DNA of 64,000 nucleotides from Nocardia iowensis (GCF_019222765.1 NZ_CP078145.1:8246001-8310000), one strand, 5' to 3'; positions 8,920 to 18,414 are shown, counted from the stretch's first letter. Program-made: numbers and translations. The notes: generated by a model not told the origin, from the sequence alone.

Positions 8920-10151
8920 CTGCGTGCCTCCACACCATTGGGTCGGCCCGGCCCCGAGGGGCGCGGGCTTGTTTCTCTCATGCTCACCGTCGGACCGGCG
9001 GAATCCTCTTCTCCGTCGGCCTCGAGGTGGGCAGGTATTCGCAGGGTGAACGTCGAACCGGTGCCCAGCTTGCTCCACAGGGTGATCTCACCGTTGTGGT
9101 TGGCGGCCACGTGCTTGACGATAGCCAGGCCCAGCCCGGTACCGCCGGTGGCGCGCGAGCGGGCCTTATCGGACCGGAAGAAACGTTCGAACACCCGCTC
9201 TTGGTCTTCTTTCGCGATGCCGATGCCACGATCGGTCACGGCCATCGCCACATGGTCGCCACGTAATGACCGGCTGACCGATACATGTGAACCGGCCGGT
9301 GAGTACGCTATCGCGTTCTCCACCAGGTTGGACAGGGCTGTGACCAGCAAGGTTTCGTCACCGAGCACTTCGAGCCCGCTGGGCCGATCGGTGCTGACGG
9401 TGATGCCCGCGGCCTCGGCGGCGGTGCGCGAGCGGTCGACGGCCTGCATCACGACAGTGTCCACATCGACCACCTCGAGCTCGGGCAGCTTCTCCGCGCC
9501 CTGCAATCGGGACAGCGCGATGAGTTCGGTCACCATTTTGCCGAGCCGACGGGATTCGCCGAGAACCCGCTGCCCGAAGTGGCGCACCGCCTCCGGGTCC
9601 TCCGCGGATTCGAGCATCGCCTCGGCCAGCAGGCTCATCGCGCCGACCGGCGTCTTGAGCTCGTGGCTGACGTTGGCGACGAAGTCGCGCCGGGTGGCCT
9701 CCATCCGGGCCTGCTCGGAATCGTCGTCGGCGAAGAGCACGGTGAAGTTGGTGTCCTCGCGGGATAGCTGGCGGGCCACACCGCGCACGGCAATGCGGCC
9801 GCGGCCGGGCACCGGATTCTTGGCGGTGAGGTCGAACTCGGCGGACTCGCCGGTGGCCAGCACCTTCTCCACCGCGGCCCAGGCGCGCTCGTCGAGCAGG
9901 CGGTTGCGGACCAGGCCGAGTTCCTCGGCGCGCGGGTTCACCAGCACCACGTCGCGGTACTCGTCGACCACCGCGATGCCGCTCTCCGATGCGAGCACGA
10001 TCAGATCGAGGACCTGCGACATCGTCAGGCCGGAGTCGGCCTGCCTGCGGGCGGCTTGCCTGGCGTTCATATAGGGGATAAGTAGCCCGCCGACTGCCAG
10101 CCCTACGACAGCCGCAAGGACTGCCAGTAGCACGGCTTGCGGAACACTCAC
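8916..10151 (-). CDS. senX3: Sensor histidine kinase SenX3
   Basis: 411 residues. One N-terminal membrane segment ([19 protein letters not shown]), a PAS-like region about 45-140 ([19 protein letters not shown]), then the HisKA H-box [16 protein letters not shown] with the phosphorylated His, and HATPase motifs [23 protein letters not shown] and [14 protein letters not shown]. It phosphorylates RegX3 and is controlled in mycobacteria by the Pst/PhoU system at low phosphate. The single short membrane anchor without an extracellular sensor loop is typical of SenX3. Confidence 0.96.
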   Translation of the reverse strand: MSVPQAVLLAVLAAVVGLAVGGLLIPYMNARQAARRQADSGLTMSQVLDLIVLASESGIAVVDEYRDVVLVNPRAEELGLVRNRLLDERAWAAVEKVLATGESAEFDLTAKNPVPGRGRIAVRGVARQLSREDTNFTVLFADDDSEQARMEATRRDFVANVSHELKTPVGAMSLLAEAMLESAEDPEAVRHFGQRVLGESRRLGKMVTELIALSRLQGAEKLPELEVVDVDTVVMQAVDRSRTAAEAAGITVSTDRPSGLEVLGDETLLVTALSNLVENAIAYSPAGSHVSVSRSLRGDHVAMAVTDRGIGIAKEDQERVFERFFRSDKARSRATGGTGLGLAIVKHVAANHNGEITLWSKLGTGSTFTLRIPAHLEADGEEDSAGPTVSMRETSPRPSGPGRPNGVEARR

Positions 10152-10370
10152 ACTTGAATCGTACGGTCGTGAAGGACGTAACCAACTCCGGGTACGCGAT
10201 GTTTCGTGCAGGTCATGGCCACTTCTGGCCCCGTTAGCCCACCGTTTACGTCCTGTTACGCCTAGCTGGGTCGCCAGTCCGGACGTAAGTGTCGCAATTG
10301 TCCCGTTGGCGGCCGACCGAGGGTGTGGGTCGAGTTAGCCAGGGCCCGTGAGTAGCCGTGTGCCGACCAG

Positions 10371-10778
10371 TCAGTCGTCTTCGTCGGCCCGCCCGGCCAG
10401 GCCCGCACCGACCGCGCGGCCGTGCTTGTCGACCCAGTCGCCGAGGGCGTAGATGGGGGTGAGGAGATCTCGGCCCGCTTCGGTCAATTCGTATTCGACC
10501 CGTGGCGGGGCTTCGGCGTAGCGGCGCCGTTCGATCAGCGTCATCCGTTCCATCCGGCGCAGGGTCTGCGTGAGCATCTTCTGGCTGATGCCGCCGATGG
10601 CGGCGCGCAGGTCGCTGGGACGCATCGGGCCTTCGCGCAGCATGTAGACGACCACGGGTAGCCACGAGTTGCCGAAGACGTCGACACCCATCCGGGCCGG
10701 GCAGTCGGATTCGAAATCGCCGTAGGGCGCGAACTCCACCCGTTCGGCGGTGATCGGCTCGGCGTGCACTGCGGTCAT
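10371..10778 (-). CDS. HxlR-family winged-helix transcriptional regulator
   Basis: 135 residues. The HxlR signature is clear: CPARMGVDVFGNSWLPVVVY, LREGPMRPSDLRAAIGGISQ, KMLTQTLRRMERMTLIERR and PRVEYELTEAGRDLL. The N-terminal Cys (SDCPA) is the position used by redox or aldehyde-sensing HxlR members such as HypR/YodB, so thiol sensing is possible. I chose ATG 10778; ATG 10808 is an alternative. Divergent from the reductase at 10871, with a perfect palindrome between, the usual arrangement for autoregulation and control of the neighbour. Confidence 0.9.
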   Translation of the reverse strand: MTAVHAEPITAERVEFAPYGDFESDCPARMGVDVFGNSWLPVVVYMLREGPMRPSDLRAAIGGISQKMLTQTLRRMERMTLIERRRYAEAPPRVEYELTEAGRDLLTPIYALGDWVDKHGRAVGAGLAGRADEDD

Positions 10779-10804
10779 GGATTCCAGCTTGCCAGCCGTA
10801 TTGC

Positions 10805-10818
10805 GCACCCGCGGGTGC
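10805..10818. promoter_or_regulatory. Perfect 14-bp palindrome, candidate HxlR operator
   Basis: GCACCCGCGGGTGC is its own reverse complement. It lies in the 92-bp gap between the divergent HxlR gene (start 10778) and reductase gene (start 10871), 27 bases from one start and 53 from the other. HxlR proteins bind palindromes as dimers; the binding itself is inferred. Confidence 0.55.
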
Positions 10819-10870
10819 CTATCGAACTTCCTAGCGTCGTTACCGAAGAAGTACCGAGCTAGGAGTGGAT

Positions 10871-11530
10871 ATGCGAATCGGAATCATCGGCGCGGGTGCG
10901 ATGGCGCGGGCGCTGGGTGGCGGGTGGGCCGCGGCCGGGCACGAAGTCCTCATCGGCGCCAGATCGGCGGCCGCGGCGGCGGAACTGGCGGCGGACATCG
11001 GGGCGAAGGCCGGAACCATCCGCGATGCCGCGAGTTTCGGCAACGTGGTGTTGCTCGCGCTGCCGGTGCAGGCGTTGGACGAAGTGCTGCGCACGGTCGA
11101 CGGACTGCTCGCCGGACGGACTGTCATCGACTGCACCAACGCCTTCGAGCCGGACACCGCCGCACCCGAGGGGGTGATGGCCTTCGTGCTCGCGCAGGAC
11201 GCTGTCGCCGAACGAGTTGCGGCAAGCGCACCGGGTGCGCACGTGGTGAAGGCGTTCAATGTGTGTGCGGCGGAGGTCTGGGCCGGCGGTACCCGCGTGT
11301 TCGAGGAGCGCAGGCTCGCGGTGCCGCTGTGCGGTGACGACCCGGACGCGCTGGCGCTGGTTACCACGCTGGTCGAAGACCTGATGCTGCAACCGCTTTC
11401 GGCGGGCGGGCTGCATCGGGCGAAGTACCTGGAGGCGGTGTCGGTGTTCACCGTCGGGCTGTGGTTCGCCGGGCAGGACGCGCGGGCGATCTTCCCGCCG
11501 TTGGAAGCGGCGTTCGCCGTGGTCGATTGA
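10871..11530 (+). CDS. NADPH-dependent F420 reductase-like NAD(P)-binding protein
   Basis: 219 residues with the Rossmann start MRIGIIGAGAMARALGGGWA and GHEVLIGARS, where the Arg after the second strand suggests NADP(H). VVLLALPVQALDEVL, TVIDCTNAF and HVVKAFNVCAAEVW match the F420-dependent NADP reductase/metalloreductase-like family. Substrate unknown. I start at ATG 10871, with AGGAG five bases upstream; GTG 10865 sits too close to the ribosome-binding site. Divergent HxlR neighbour implies induction by an electrophile or redox signal. Confidence 0.85.
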   Translation: MRIGIIGAGAMARALGGGWAAAGHEVLIGARSAAAAAELAADIGAKAGTIRDAASFGNVVLLALPVQALDEVLRTVDGLLAGRTVIDCTNAFEPDTAAPEGVMAFVLAQDAVAERVAASAPGAHVVKAFNVCAAEVWAGGTRVFEERRLAVPLCGDDPDALALVTTLVEDLMLQPLSAGGLHRAKYLEAVSVFTVGLWFAGQDARAIFPPLEAAFAVVD

Positions 11531-11544
11531 TCGGTTGGCCCAGC

Positions 11545-11629
11545 TGACCCGGCCTGAGCGCGCACTACTCGCTCATACCCCGCGAGATCGAGCATTGATG
11601 CGCGATAAGTGCACGCTCAGACCGGGTTA
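11545..11629. terminator. Long inverted repeat between convergent genes
   Basis: Arms TGACCCGGCCTGAGCGCGCA (11545-11564) and TGCACGCTCAGACCGGGTTA (11610-11629) pair over 20 bases with three G-U-type mismatches, around a 45-base centre that has its own small stems. It fills the 103-bp gap between the reductase gene and the first CocE-type gene and probably ends both transcripts. Confidence 0.5.
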
Positions 11630-11633
11630 CGGT

Positions 11634-13664
11634 TTACCAGCCCGGGTTTCCGCGCACCGGGATATTCACGAAACTTGGCTGGTTCTGGTCGAGCAGCAGG
11701 TGTTGCGGGCGCAGGCCGCTCTCCACCAGCAGCGGGGTGGGTGGCAGGCCCTTCGGGAAGTTGCCCGCGTAGACGTCGACCCGCAACCGGTGGCCGGGTT
11801 GTAGCACCGCCTCGATGCCGGGAACCGAAATGTCCAGCGCCGTCGGCTCTCCCGGCACCGTGGGTTGCCTGCTGTCCAGCGACAGGTCGGGCACCGGGTC
11901 GGTGTAGTCGCCGTTCGGCAGGCGGGTGCTGCGTTCCTCGTCGATGGCGCGCAACGAGGCGACCAGTTGCCCCGAGGAAAGCACGGTCGACTGTCCGTCG
12001 GGGGCGACATCATTCACCGTGGCAACCCAGTAACCGTCGGTCGCGTCCTGAATCGTATTGAGCCGAACCGCGATCGGGCCGGAAATGCTGGTCGGCTCGG
12101 CGACCGGAGCGCTGGTGAAGGTGAGCCCGTTGAGCTCCTGGATCCGCGAGTCCTTGCCACAGGCATTGATGATCGAGACAACACCGATGGTCTCCTGCGC
12201 CGCGTCCCGCGAACACAGACCGGTGAGACCGGGCGCGACGGTGAGCCGGTCCACGCTCGGACTCGGCTCGGCGAACAACGATCCGTCGTGCACGCTGGTC
12301 GCGGTGCCGCTCCGCGCGGCGGACAGATACATCCGCCGATGCTCGGTACCCGGCTGCGGGAAAGACGGCGCGGTGATCCAGCCGCCGCCCTGCTGGCGCA
12401 CCGTCACCGGGCCGTATTCATCGATTCCGTTGTCGATTCCCTTGAGCCACTTGTCGAACCAGGTTCGCTGCAACACGTCCATCCGCGGCGGCAGGCCGGG
12501 ACGGCCGGATTCGTTGCCATTGCTGATGTGGTAGCCGTCGCCCATCAACAGCTGCTTCTGCCCGGGCGGCAACGGGATCCGCCGGTACACATCGGCCTGA
12601 GAATTGACGAATACATCGTGCCAGCCGCCGGTCACGAAGGTGGGCACGGTGATTCGGGTCGGGTCGTTCTCCCAGGCCCGCCGGAACGAGCTGTCGGAGT
12701 ACAGCACCTCCTGCACCTTGGGGCTGAGCTGGTTGATATCCGGCGTGATCAGCACGTTCACCAACGCATCGACGAAGGTGAACGGATCGGCGAGCCGATC
12801 CATCAGCCACTTCATGTCGAACTGGCCGCGGAACACCGACGCCAGATCCGGTACCAGCTTGCCGCCGTTGACCGCGGCCAGCCAGGCGGGCATGAAGGTG
12901 ATGCCGAAGCCGCCGCCGGGGGCGACCAAGTCGCGGAACGGGTTCCGGCTCGGCACCACCGGGAAGATCGCCTTCAACGCGGGCGGGTTCTTCGCGGCCA
13001 CCTGGAGCTGGTTCAGGCCGGAGTAGGAGACGCCGTTCATGCCGATGTCGCCGGTGGACCACGGCTGCCGGGACGCCCAGTCGATCACCTCGACGGTGTC
13101 CTGCTGTTCCCGATAGCGCAGCAGGTCCCACATACCTTGAGAGAAGCCGGTTCCCCGGACGTCGACGACCACCTGGGTGTATCCGCTTTTGATCAGCTGA
13201 CGGTCGACGGTGAAGTTGCGCAGCAGCCCACCGCCCAGCGCCCTGGTCAGATCGGTGATGCCGGAGAACGGCGTGCCGGACAGGTCGATATCGCGCGCCA
13301 CCTGCATCACCGCGTCGGACAACCACGGGATCGAGATCATGCTGTCGGCGATCATCGAGCCCAGTTTGGTGTAGGGCGTCATGTTGACGATGGTCGGCGT
13401 CGGCGTCGTAATCGGTTGGCCCGTCGCGTCGGCCGGGTGATAGACGTTCCCTTTGAGCACGGTGCCGTCGCTCATGGTGATCGGCACGTCCCATTCGATG
13501 AAGACGTTCGGATACTGCTGCGGGCCGTCCTCGGTCGCGGCCCAGGCCGCACCGGTCGCGCCGCCGTCCGGACCGACCGGCGTCGCGGCGGCCGAGGGTG
13601 AAAGGAAGGGGGCCAAGGCCATCGCCGCGAAGACCAATGCCGCGGTTCGGAGCGCATACCTCAT
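11634..13664 (-). CDS. Secreted CocE/NonD family hydrolase (paralogue 1)
   Basis: 676 residues, an exported alpha/beta hydrolase of the X-Pro dipeptidyl-peptidase/CocE (S15) family. A signal peptide (MRYALRTAALVFAAMALAPF, cleavage near AAAT) is followed by the hydrolase domain, with nucleophile Ser in GMNGVSYSGLNQLQ and the FVTGGWHDVFVNS and DGYHISNGN segments, then a C-terminal jelly-roll ending in VDVYAGNFPKGL. The substrate (ester or amide) is unknown. ATG 13664 begins the signal peptide. About 200 bases downstream of its close paralogue, from which it is separated by a strong terminator, so it has its own promoter. Confidence 0.88.
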   Translation of the reverse strand: MRYALRTAALVFAAMALAPFLSPSAAATPVGPDGGATGAAWAATEDGPQQYPNVFIEWDVPITMSDGTVLKGNVYHPADATGQPITTPTPTIVNMTPYTKLGSMIADSMISIPWLSDAVMQVARDIDLSGTPFSGITDLTRALGGGLLRNFTVDRQLIKSGYTQVVVDVRGTGFSQGMWDLLRYREQQDTVEVIDWASRQPWSTGDIGMNGVSYSGLNQLQVAAKNPPALKAIFPVVPSRNPFRDLVAPGGGFGITFMPAWLAAVNGGKLVPDLASVFRGQFDMKWLMDRLADPFTFVDALVNVLITPDINQLSPKVQEVLYSDSSFRRAWENDPTRITVPTFVTGGWHDVFVNSQADVYRRIPLPPGQKQLLMGDGYHISNGNESGRPGLPPRMDVLQRTWFDKWLKGIDNGIDEYGPVTVRQQGGGWITAPSFPQPGTEHRRMYLSAARSGTATSVHDGSLFAEPSPSVDRLTVAPGLTGLCSRDAAQETIGVVSIINACGKDSRIQELNGLTFTSAPVAEPTSISGPIAVRLNTIQDATDGYWVATVNDVAPDGQSTVLSSGQLVASLRAIDEERSTRLPNGDYTDPVPDLSLDSRQPTVPGEPTALDISVPGIEAVLQPGHRLRVDVYAGNFPKGLPPTPLLVESGLRPQHLLLDQNQPSFVNIPVRGNPGW

Positions 13665-13805
13665 TGAATCCACTCTCTTCGGGAAACAGATGCTCTCTAA
13701 CCGTAGGGAGGGAAGCAAAAGCTGTACGCGGTTCGCTGGAGAACCGCGAAAAATCGTGCAGGGTCACAAAGATTTACCTGCGGAACGGGCAGCACGCCGA
13801 AATAA

Positions 13806-13849
13806 AAAGGGCGCCTTCGCTCGAATGATTCGAACTGAAGACGCCCTTT
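13806..13849 (-). terminator. Intrinsic terminator of the second CocE-type gene
   Basis: AAAGGGCG / CGCCCTTT outer stem with further pairing inside (CTTC/GAAG, CGAAT/ATTCG). On the minus strand it is followed by TTTTTATTT. It lies 19 bases after the stop of the gene at 13868. Confidence 0.85.
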
Positions 13850-13867
13850 CGGGTCTTCACACCGGTG

Positions 13868-15925
13868 TCACCAACCGGGGTTACCGCGCACCGGGACATT
13901 CACGAAGCTCGGCCGGTTCGGATCCAGCTGCACGTGCTGCGGCTTCAGTCCGGTATCGAGCAGCATCGGCAGGATCGGCAGGCCCTTCGGGAAGTTGCCC
14001 GCGTAGACATCCACGCGCAGGCGGTGTCCCGGCTGCAGGATCGCCTCGGTGGCGGGCATGGTGATATCCAGGGTCGTCGCCTCACCGGGCACCGTCGGCT
14101 GCCGGTGCTCCAGCGAGGTGAACGGCCGCGGGTCGGTGTAGTCGCCATTGGCGGACTTGCTGCTGTTGGCCTCATCGATCTCGCGCAGCGACGCCATCAG
14201 CTGGCCGGAGGACAGCACGGTGGACTGCCCGTCCGGCGCGACATCGTTGACGGTGACCACCCAGTAGCCGTCCGCGGCGTCTTGAACAGTGTTGAGCCGC
14301 ACCGCGATCCGTCCGGAGACGGTGGTCGGCTCCGCGACCGGATCGCTGGTGAAGGTCAGCCCGTTCATTTCCTCGATCCGGGAGTCCTTCGCGCAGCCGT
14401 CGATGATCGACAGCACGCCCGCGCTGCCCTGTGCCGCGTCATTGGAACACAGGCTGGTCAGGCCGGGCGCGATGGTGAGCCGGGCGGTGTCGCCGTTGGC
14501 GGCCGCGGTGAGCGATCCGTCGTACACACTGTTCGCGGTGCCACTGCGGTTGGCGGACAGATACATCCGCCGATGCGTCGCGTCCTGCGCACCGGTACCG
14601 CCGGTCGGCGCGGCGAACGAGTCGGTGGTGATCCAGCCGCCGCCCTGCTGGCGCAACGTGATCGGGCCGTACTGGTCGATGCCGTTGTCGATGTCCTTGA
14701 GCCACTTGTCGAACCAGGCGCGCTGCAACACGTCCAGCCGCGGCGGCAAACCGGGCTTGGCGTACTCGTTGCCTGAGTTCAGATGGTAGGTGTTGCCCAT
14801 CAGCAGCTGCTTCTTGCCCGCGGGCAGCGGAATCTCGTTGTAGATCTTCGATTCCGAGTAGGTGAACAGGTCGTGCCAGCCGCCGGTGACGAAGGTCGGC
14901 ACCTGGATCTTGGACGGATCGCTCAGCCAGCCGTCGCGCGGACGGGAGCTGCCGGTCAGCAGTTCCTTGGCGCGCGGGTCCAGGTCTTCGACGCGGGCGG
15001 TGGTGTAGACGTTGAGCAGCACGTCCATGAACGTCAACGGATCTCGCGCGCGGTCGGCCAGCCACTTGGTGTCGAACTGCCCGTTGAGCACCGACGCCAA
15101 ATCGGGCACCAGCTTGAGCCCGTTGATGGCGGTCAGCCACAGCGGGATGAAGTTGAAGCCGAAGCCGCCGCCCGGCGCGAGCACATCGTTCATCAGGTCG
15201 CTACCGGGCACCACCGGGAAGATCGCCTGCAGCGCGGGCGGGCGCTTCTCGGCGGCCTGCACCTGGTTGATACCGGAGTAGGAGATGCCGTTCATGCCGA
15301 TGCGGCCGTTGGACCAGGCCTGGCGGGCGGTCCAGTCGATCACCTCGACGGTGTCCTGCTGTTCGCGCTGGCGCAGCATGTCCCAGGTGCCCTGGGAGAA
15401 GCCGGTGCCGCGCACATCGACGACCACCTGCGAGTAGCCGCTCTTGATGAGCTGCCGGTCAACGGTGAAGTTGCGCAGCTCACCGCCGCCGAACGCCTTG
15501 GTCAGGTCGGTGACGCCGGACAGCGGGGTGCCGGTCATATCGATCTCGCGCAACAAGCCGAGCAGCGCGTCGGACAGGCCGGGGATGGACTGCGCGTGGT
15601 CGGCCAGGTTGGACACCAGCTTGGTGTACGGGGTGAGGTTGACGACCGTCGGCGTCGGCGTATCGATGGGCCGGCCGGACGCGTCCGCGGGGCGATAGAC
15701 ATTGCCCTTCAGAACCGTTCCGTCGCTCATCGTGATGGGGACGTCCCATTCGATGTAGATGTTCGGGTACTGCTGCGGACCATCCTCGGTGGCCGCCCAG
15801 GCCGCTCCCGCGGCCCCGCCGTCGGGCCCGGTCGGCGTCGGCGCGGCGGCAGCGCCGCTGGTGAGGAACGGCATGAGCATCGCGGCGGCAACTGCCCCCA
15901 CTGTGGCGCGTAACGCGTACTTCAT
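13868..15925 (-). CDS. Secreted CocE/NonD family hydrolase (paralogue 2)
   Basis: 685 residues, clearly duplicated from the gene at 11634: shared blocks include EDGPQQYPN, DVPITMSDGTVLKGNVY, VVVDVRGTGFSQG and the C-terminal FVNVPVRGNPGW. Signal peptide MKYALRATVGAVAAAMLMPF with cleavage near GAAAAP. The nucleophile Ser lies in GMNGISYSGINQVQ. It differs by a Thr/Gly-rich insert (FAAPTGGTGAQDATH) in the C-terminal half. ATG 15925 begins the signal peptide; GTG 15940 is an alternative. A TetR-type operator lies 47-62 bases upstream. Confidence 0.88.
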   Translation of the reverse strand: MKYALRATVGAVAAAMLMPFLTSGAAAAPTPTGPDGGAAGAAWAATEDGPQQYPNIYIEWDVPITMSDGTVLKGNVYRPADASGRPIDTPTPTVVNLTPYTKLVSNLADHAQSIPGLSDALLGLLREIDMTGTPLSGVTDLTKAFGGGELRNFTVDRQLIKSGYSQVVVDVRGTGFSQGTWDMLRQREQQDTVEVIDWTARQAWSNGRIGMNGISYSGINQVQAAEKRPPALQAIFPVVPGSDLMNDVLAPGGGFGFNFIPLWLTAINGLKLVPDLASVLNGQFDTKWLADRARDPLTFMDVLLNVYTTARVEDLDPRAKELLTGSSRPRDGWLSDPSKIQVPTFVTGGWHDLFTYSESKIYNEIPLPAGKKQLLMGNTYHLNSGNEYAKPGLPPRLDVLQRAWFDKWLKDIDNGIDQYGPITLRQQGGGWITTDSFAAPTGGTGAQDATHRRMYLSANRSGTANSVYDGSLTAAANGDTARLTIAPGLTSLCSNDAAQGSAGVLSIIDGCAKDSRIEEMNGLTFTSDPVAEPTTVSGRIAVRLNTVQDAADGYWVVTVNDVAPDGQSTVLSSGQLMASLREIDEANSSKSANGDYTDPRPFTSLEHRQPTVPGEATTLDITMPATEAILQPGHRLRVDVYAGNFPKGLPILPMLLDTGLKPQHVQLDPNRPSFVNVPVRGNPGW

Positions 15926-15971
15926 CAGGACGTGATCCACCTCTCGACTGGTCGAACGCCCAAAGTGTACA

Positions 15972-15987
15972 TACCTACTTGTCGGTA
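15972..15987. promoter_or_regulatory. Candidate TetR-type operator upstream of the second CocE-type gene
   Basis: TACCTACTTGTCGGTA has the symmetric skeleton TACC-AC--GT-GGTA with 12 of 16 positions palindromic, the form common to TetR-family operators in mycobacteria and nocardiae. It overlaps a second inverted repeat, CTTGTC/GACAAG. Position at -47 to -62 from the start at 15925 suits repression. No TetR gene is adjacent, so the regulator is unknown. Confidence 0.5.
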
Positions 15988-16334
15988 ATGACAAGGGGTA
16001 ACACGTACCTGATTTGAATAGCGGTTCACATAGAGCAACTCGGGCTAGTATGCCAGGCCCAAAGTGCAGGTAACGCACGTTCCTCTGGGCAGACCACGGG
16101 AGAATGACTACTTACCGCCTGTCCGGCTCAACTTGCCATCCGCCACTGGCACTCAGCTTGGTGGTGTGTTGAAGAACACGGCTGACCAGCACAAATCACG
16201 CCACAGCCCAATACCCCAGCAACCAAGCAGCGAGACAATCCGACAGCGGGGGCGTGTGGGCGCATGGTGGCGACGAATCACACGAGGGGGTGCACCCGTC
16301 GACCCCCATGACCCGTTCGAGGGTGACGAAATGG
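15988..16334. other. Intergenic region with no recognised gene
   Basis: About 350 bases between the second CocE-type gene and the gpmA terminator. Base composition is less GC-rich than the neighbours and no frame has convincing codon bias. The stretch near 16024-16130 may hold the upstream promoter of the CocE-type gene; I see no further repeat, RNA or protein gene here. Confidence 0.5.
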
Positions 16335-16369
16335 CAACGCGCTGCGACCGATTCGGGCGCAGCGCGTTG
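16335..16369 (-). terminator. Terminator hairpin of gpmA
   Basis: Perfect 12-bp stem CAACGCGCTGCG / CGCAGCGCGTTG with an 11-base loop, 17 bases after the gpmA stop. No strong T-run on the minus strand (CCATTTCG follows). Confidence 0.75.
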
Positions 16370-16386
16370 TGGGTCGGGGTGCGGGG

Positions 16387-17124
16387 TTACTTGCCGCCCT
16401 GATTGGCGACGGCGGCGGCGCCCGCGGCGGCCGCTTCCGGGTCCAGGTATTCACGCGGGCGAACCGGGCGGAGGTTTTCGTCCAGTTCGTAGCGCAGCGG
16501 GATGCCGGTGGGGATGTTCAGGCCCGCGATGTCCGCATCGGAGATCTGATCGAGGTGCTTGACCAGGGCGCGCAGCGAATTGCCGTGCGCTGCTACGAGA
16601 ACGGTCTTGCCGGTGAGCAGCTCCTTGGAGATGGTCGACTCCCAGTACGGGACCATCCGCTGCACCACATCGAGCAGGCATTCGGTCTTCGGGACGTCGA
16701 TGCCCGCGTAGCGGGGGTCGCCTTCTTGGCTGTACTCGTCGGCGGGGTCGATCGGCGGCGGCGGGGTGTCATAGCTGCGGCGCCACAGCATGAACTGCTC
16801 GTCGCCGTACTTGTCGCGGACCTGCGCCTTGTTCTTGCCCTGCAACGCGCCGTAGTGGCGCTCGTTGAGCCGCCAGTCCCTGATCACCGGGATCCAGTGC
16901 CGGTCGGCGGCGTCCAGCGCGATGTTGGCGGTGCTGATCGCGCGGCGCAGCAGCGAGGTGTAGACCACGTCGGGCAGGATGCCGTGTTCGGCCAGCAACT
17001 CCCCCGCCCGTTTGCCCTCGGCGATGCCCTTGTCCGTCAGGTGCACGTCCACCCAGCCGGTGAACAGGTTCAGGGCATTCCATTCGCTCTCGCCGTGGCG
17101 CAGCAGCACGAGGGTGTAGGTCAT
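16387..17124 (-). CDS. gpmA: 2,3-bisphosphoglycerate-dependent phosphoglycerate mutase
   Basis: Interconverts 3- and 2-phosphoglycerate in glycolysis/gluconeogenesis. 245 residues. The catalytic phospho-His lies in [33 protein letters not shown] and the second His in [15 protein letters not shown] complete the histidine phosphatase site. The Ala/Gly-rich tail after LDPEAAA is typical of actinobacterial forms. In mycobacteria gpm1 lies next to senX3-regX3; here a 6-kb accessory block separates them. Confidence 0.96.
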   Translation of the reverse strand: MTYTLVLLRHGESEWNALNLFTGWVDVHLTDKGIAEGKRAGELLAEHGILPDVVYTSLLRRAISTANIALDAADRHWIPVIRDWRLNERHYGALQGKNKAQVRDKYGDEQFMLWRRSYDTPPPPIDPADEYSQEGDPRYAGIDVPKTECLLDVVQRMVPYWESTISKELLTGKTVLVAAHGNSLRALVKHLDQISDADIAGLNIPTGIPLRYELDENLRPVRPREYLDPEAAAAGAAAVANQGGK

Positions 17125-17214
17125 GCGGCCATCCTCCCACGCGCGGAAAAGACCGTCACCAGGTTCCCCGGTGGCCCGGCGGCCATCGCCCGGCGCCGGA
17201 ATCGGCGCCGGGTC

Positions 17215-18120
17215 TCAGACGATGTCGTCGGCAGTAGCGTGTCCGGCGGCGAGGACACCCGCGCCGACGAGGGTCGCGCCGTGCGTGATGCGCGACGGGA
17301 TGACGCGCAGTTCGCGCAGGTAGTTGAGGCGGGCGTGCTTGTCGAGCGCCGCACGCATCGGATTCCACAGCGGCTCACCGGATCGCGCGAAGCCGCCGCC
17401 GACGACCACCCGGTCGACATCGAGCAGCGCCGCGGCCGAGGCGATGGCCTGGCCGAGCGCGGTGCCCGCCCGGTGCAGTGCGGCGAGGGCGATCTCATCG
17501 CCGCTGTGCGCGGCCTTGGCCAATTGGGCGCCGGTCTCGCCGCGCCAGCCCTGCTCGACCGCCCAGCGCACCGAGGACATGCCGCTGGCGACCGCCTCGA
17601 CGCAGCCGACGCCGCCGCAGCCGCATGGCACGTCCCAGCCGGGCACCACGATATGACCGATATGACCGGCATTACCGGTCCGGCCGAGGATGACCCGCCC
17701 GTCCGCGATGATCCCGCCGCCGATCCCCGACGACACCGTCATCGCCAGTGCGTCCGGCACCCCGCGCAGCGCACCCACGTGGTGCTCGGCCAGCGCGAGG
17801 CAGGCGCCGTCGATGGCGAATCGGATCGCCGCGGTGGGGAACAGCTCCTGCACGGCGGCGACGATCGCGAACCCCGCTTTCCATTCGGGGATGTTCAGCG
17901 GGCCGGTGGTGCCGGTGCGGACGTCGACCGGTCCGGCCGAGCCGATGCCGACGGCGGTGATGTTGGCATCGCCCGCCACCTCGAGCAGCAGATCGCGGCA
18001 GGCAGCCCAGACCGACTCGGGCGGCACATCGACCTGGCGCACGTCACGCACCTTCCGGCCGTGCTGCACCACACCCGCCGCGAACTTCGTCGCGCCGATA
18101 TCCAGAGCCAGGACTGTCAT
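17215..18120 (-). CDS. ROK family sugar kinase/glucokinase-like protein
   Basis: 301 residues. ATP-binding start TVLALDIGATKFAAGVV, substrate loop SAGPVDVRTGTTGPLNIPEW, catalytic Asp in RFAIDGACLALAEHH, and the ROK zinc site GHIVVPGWDVPCGCGGVGC followed by VE (His plus three Cys). There is no N-terminal DNA-binding domain, so it is probably a kinase (glucose or an N-acetyl sugar) rather than a NagC-type repressor. ATG 18120 was chosen from homology; the open frame upstream has no domain. The 294 bases upstream contain no gene I can support. Confidence 0.85.
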   Translation of the reverse strand: MTVLALDIGATKFAAGVVQHGRKVRDVRQVDVPPESVWAACRDLLLEVAGDANITAVGIGSAGPVDVRTGTTGPLNIPEWKAGFAIVAAVQELFPTAAIRFAIDGACLALAEHHVGALRGVPDALAMTVSSGIGGGIIADGRVILGRTGNAGHIGHIVVPGWDVPCGCGGVGCVEAVASGMSSVRWAVEQGWRGETGAQLAKAAHSGDEIALAALHRAGTALGQAIASAAALLDVDRVVVGGGFARSGEPLWNPMRAALDKHARLNYLRELRVIPSRITHGATLVGAGVLAAGHATADDIV

Positions 18121-18414
18121 CGCGGTACCGCCTTCACGATCCGAACCACAAGCGATTGTCACCCGTGCTCCTTTCCGCCGCGCGGTATCCGTGTCACATT
18201 GCCGCCCGACCGATGACGACCGCGTCGGCGAAGTCGGCGTCGACCGGCACCCGATGCTCAGCCCGATGCTGACGCACGGTACGCCCGCAACCGAGGACTG
18301 ATCGTCTCGGTCCAGCCGCGGGGCCACGGCGCGAGCGGCGACACCGACGAGGCCCGCAGGCCACTTTCGCGGTAATTTCCCGGTACTCGGCTGACCGGCA
18401 GGCGTTTTCGGGAC

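Noticed and set aside
8188-10074. Very long open frame on the plus strand opposite senX3-regX3
   Set aside because: Antisense shadow of two well-identified genes; low-complexity Arg/Ser composition typical of GC-rich antisense frames.
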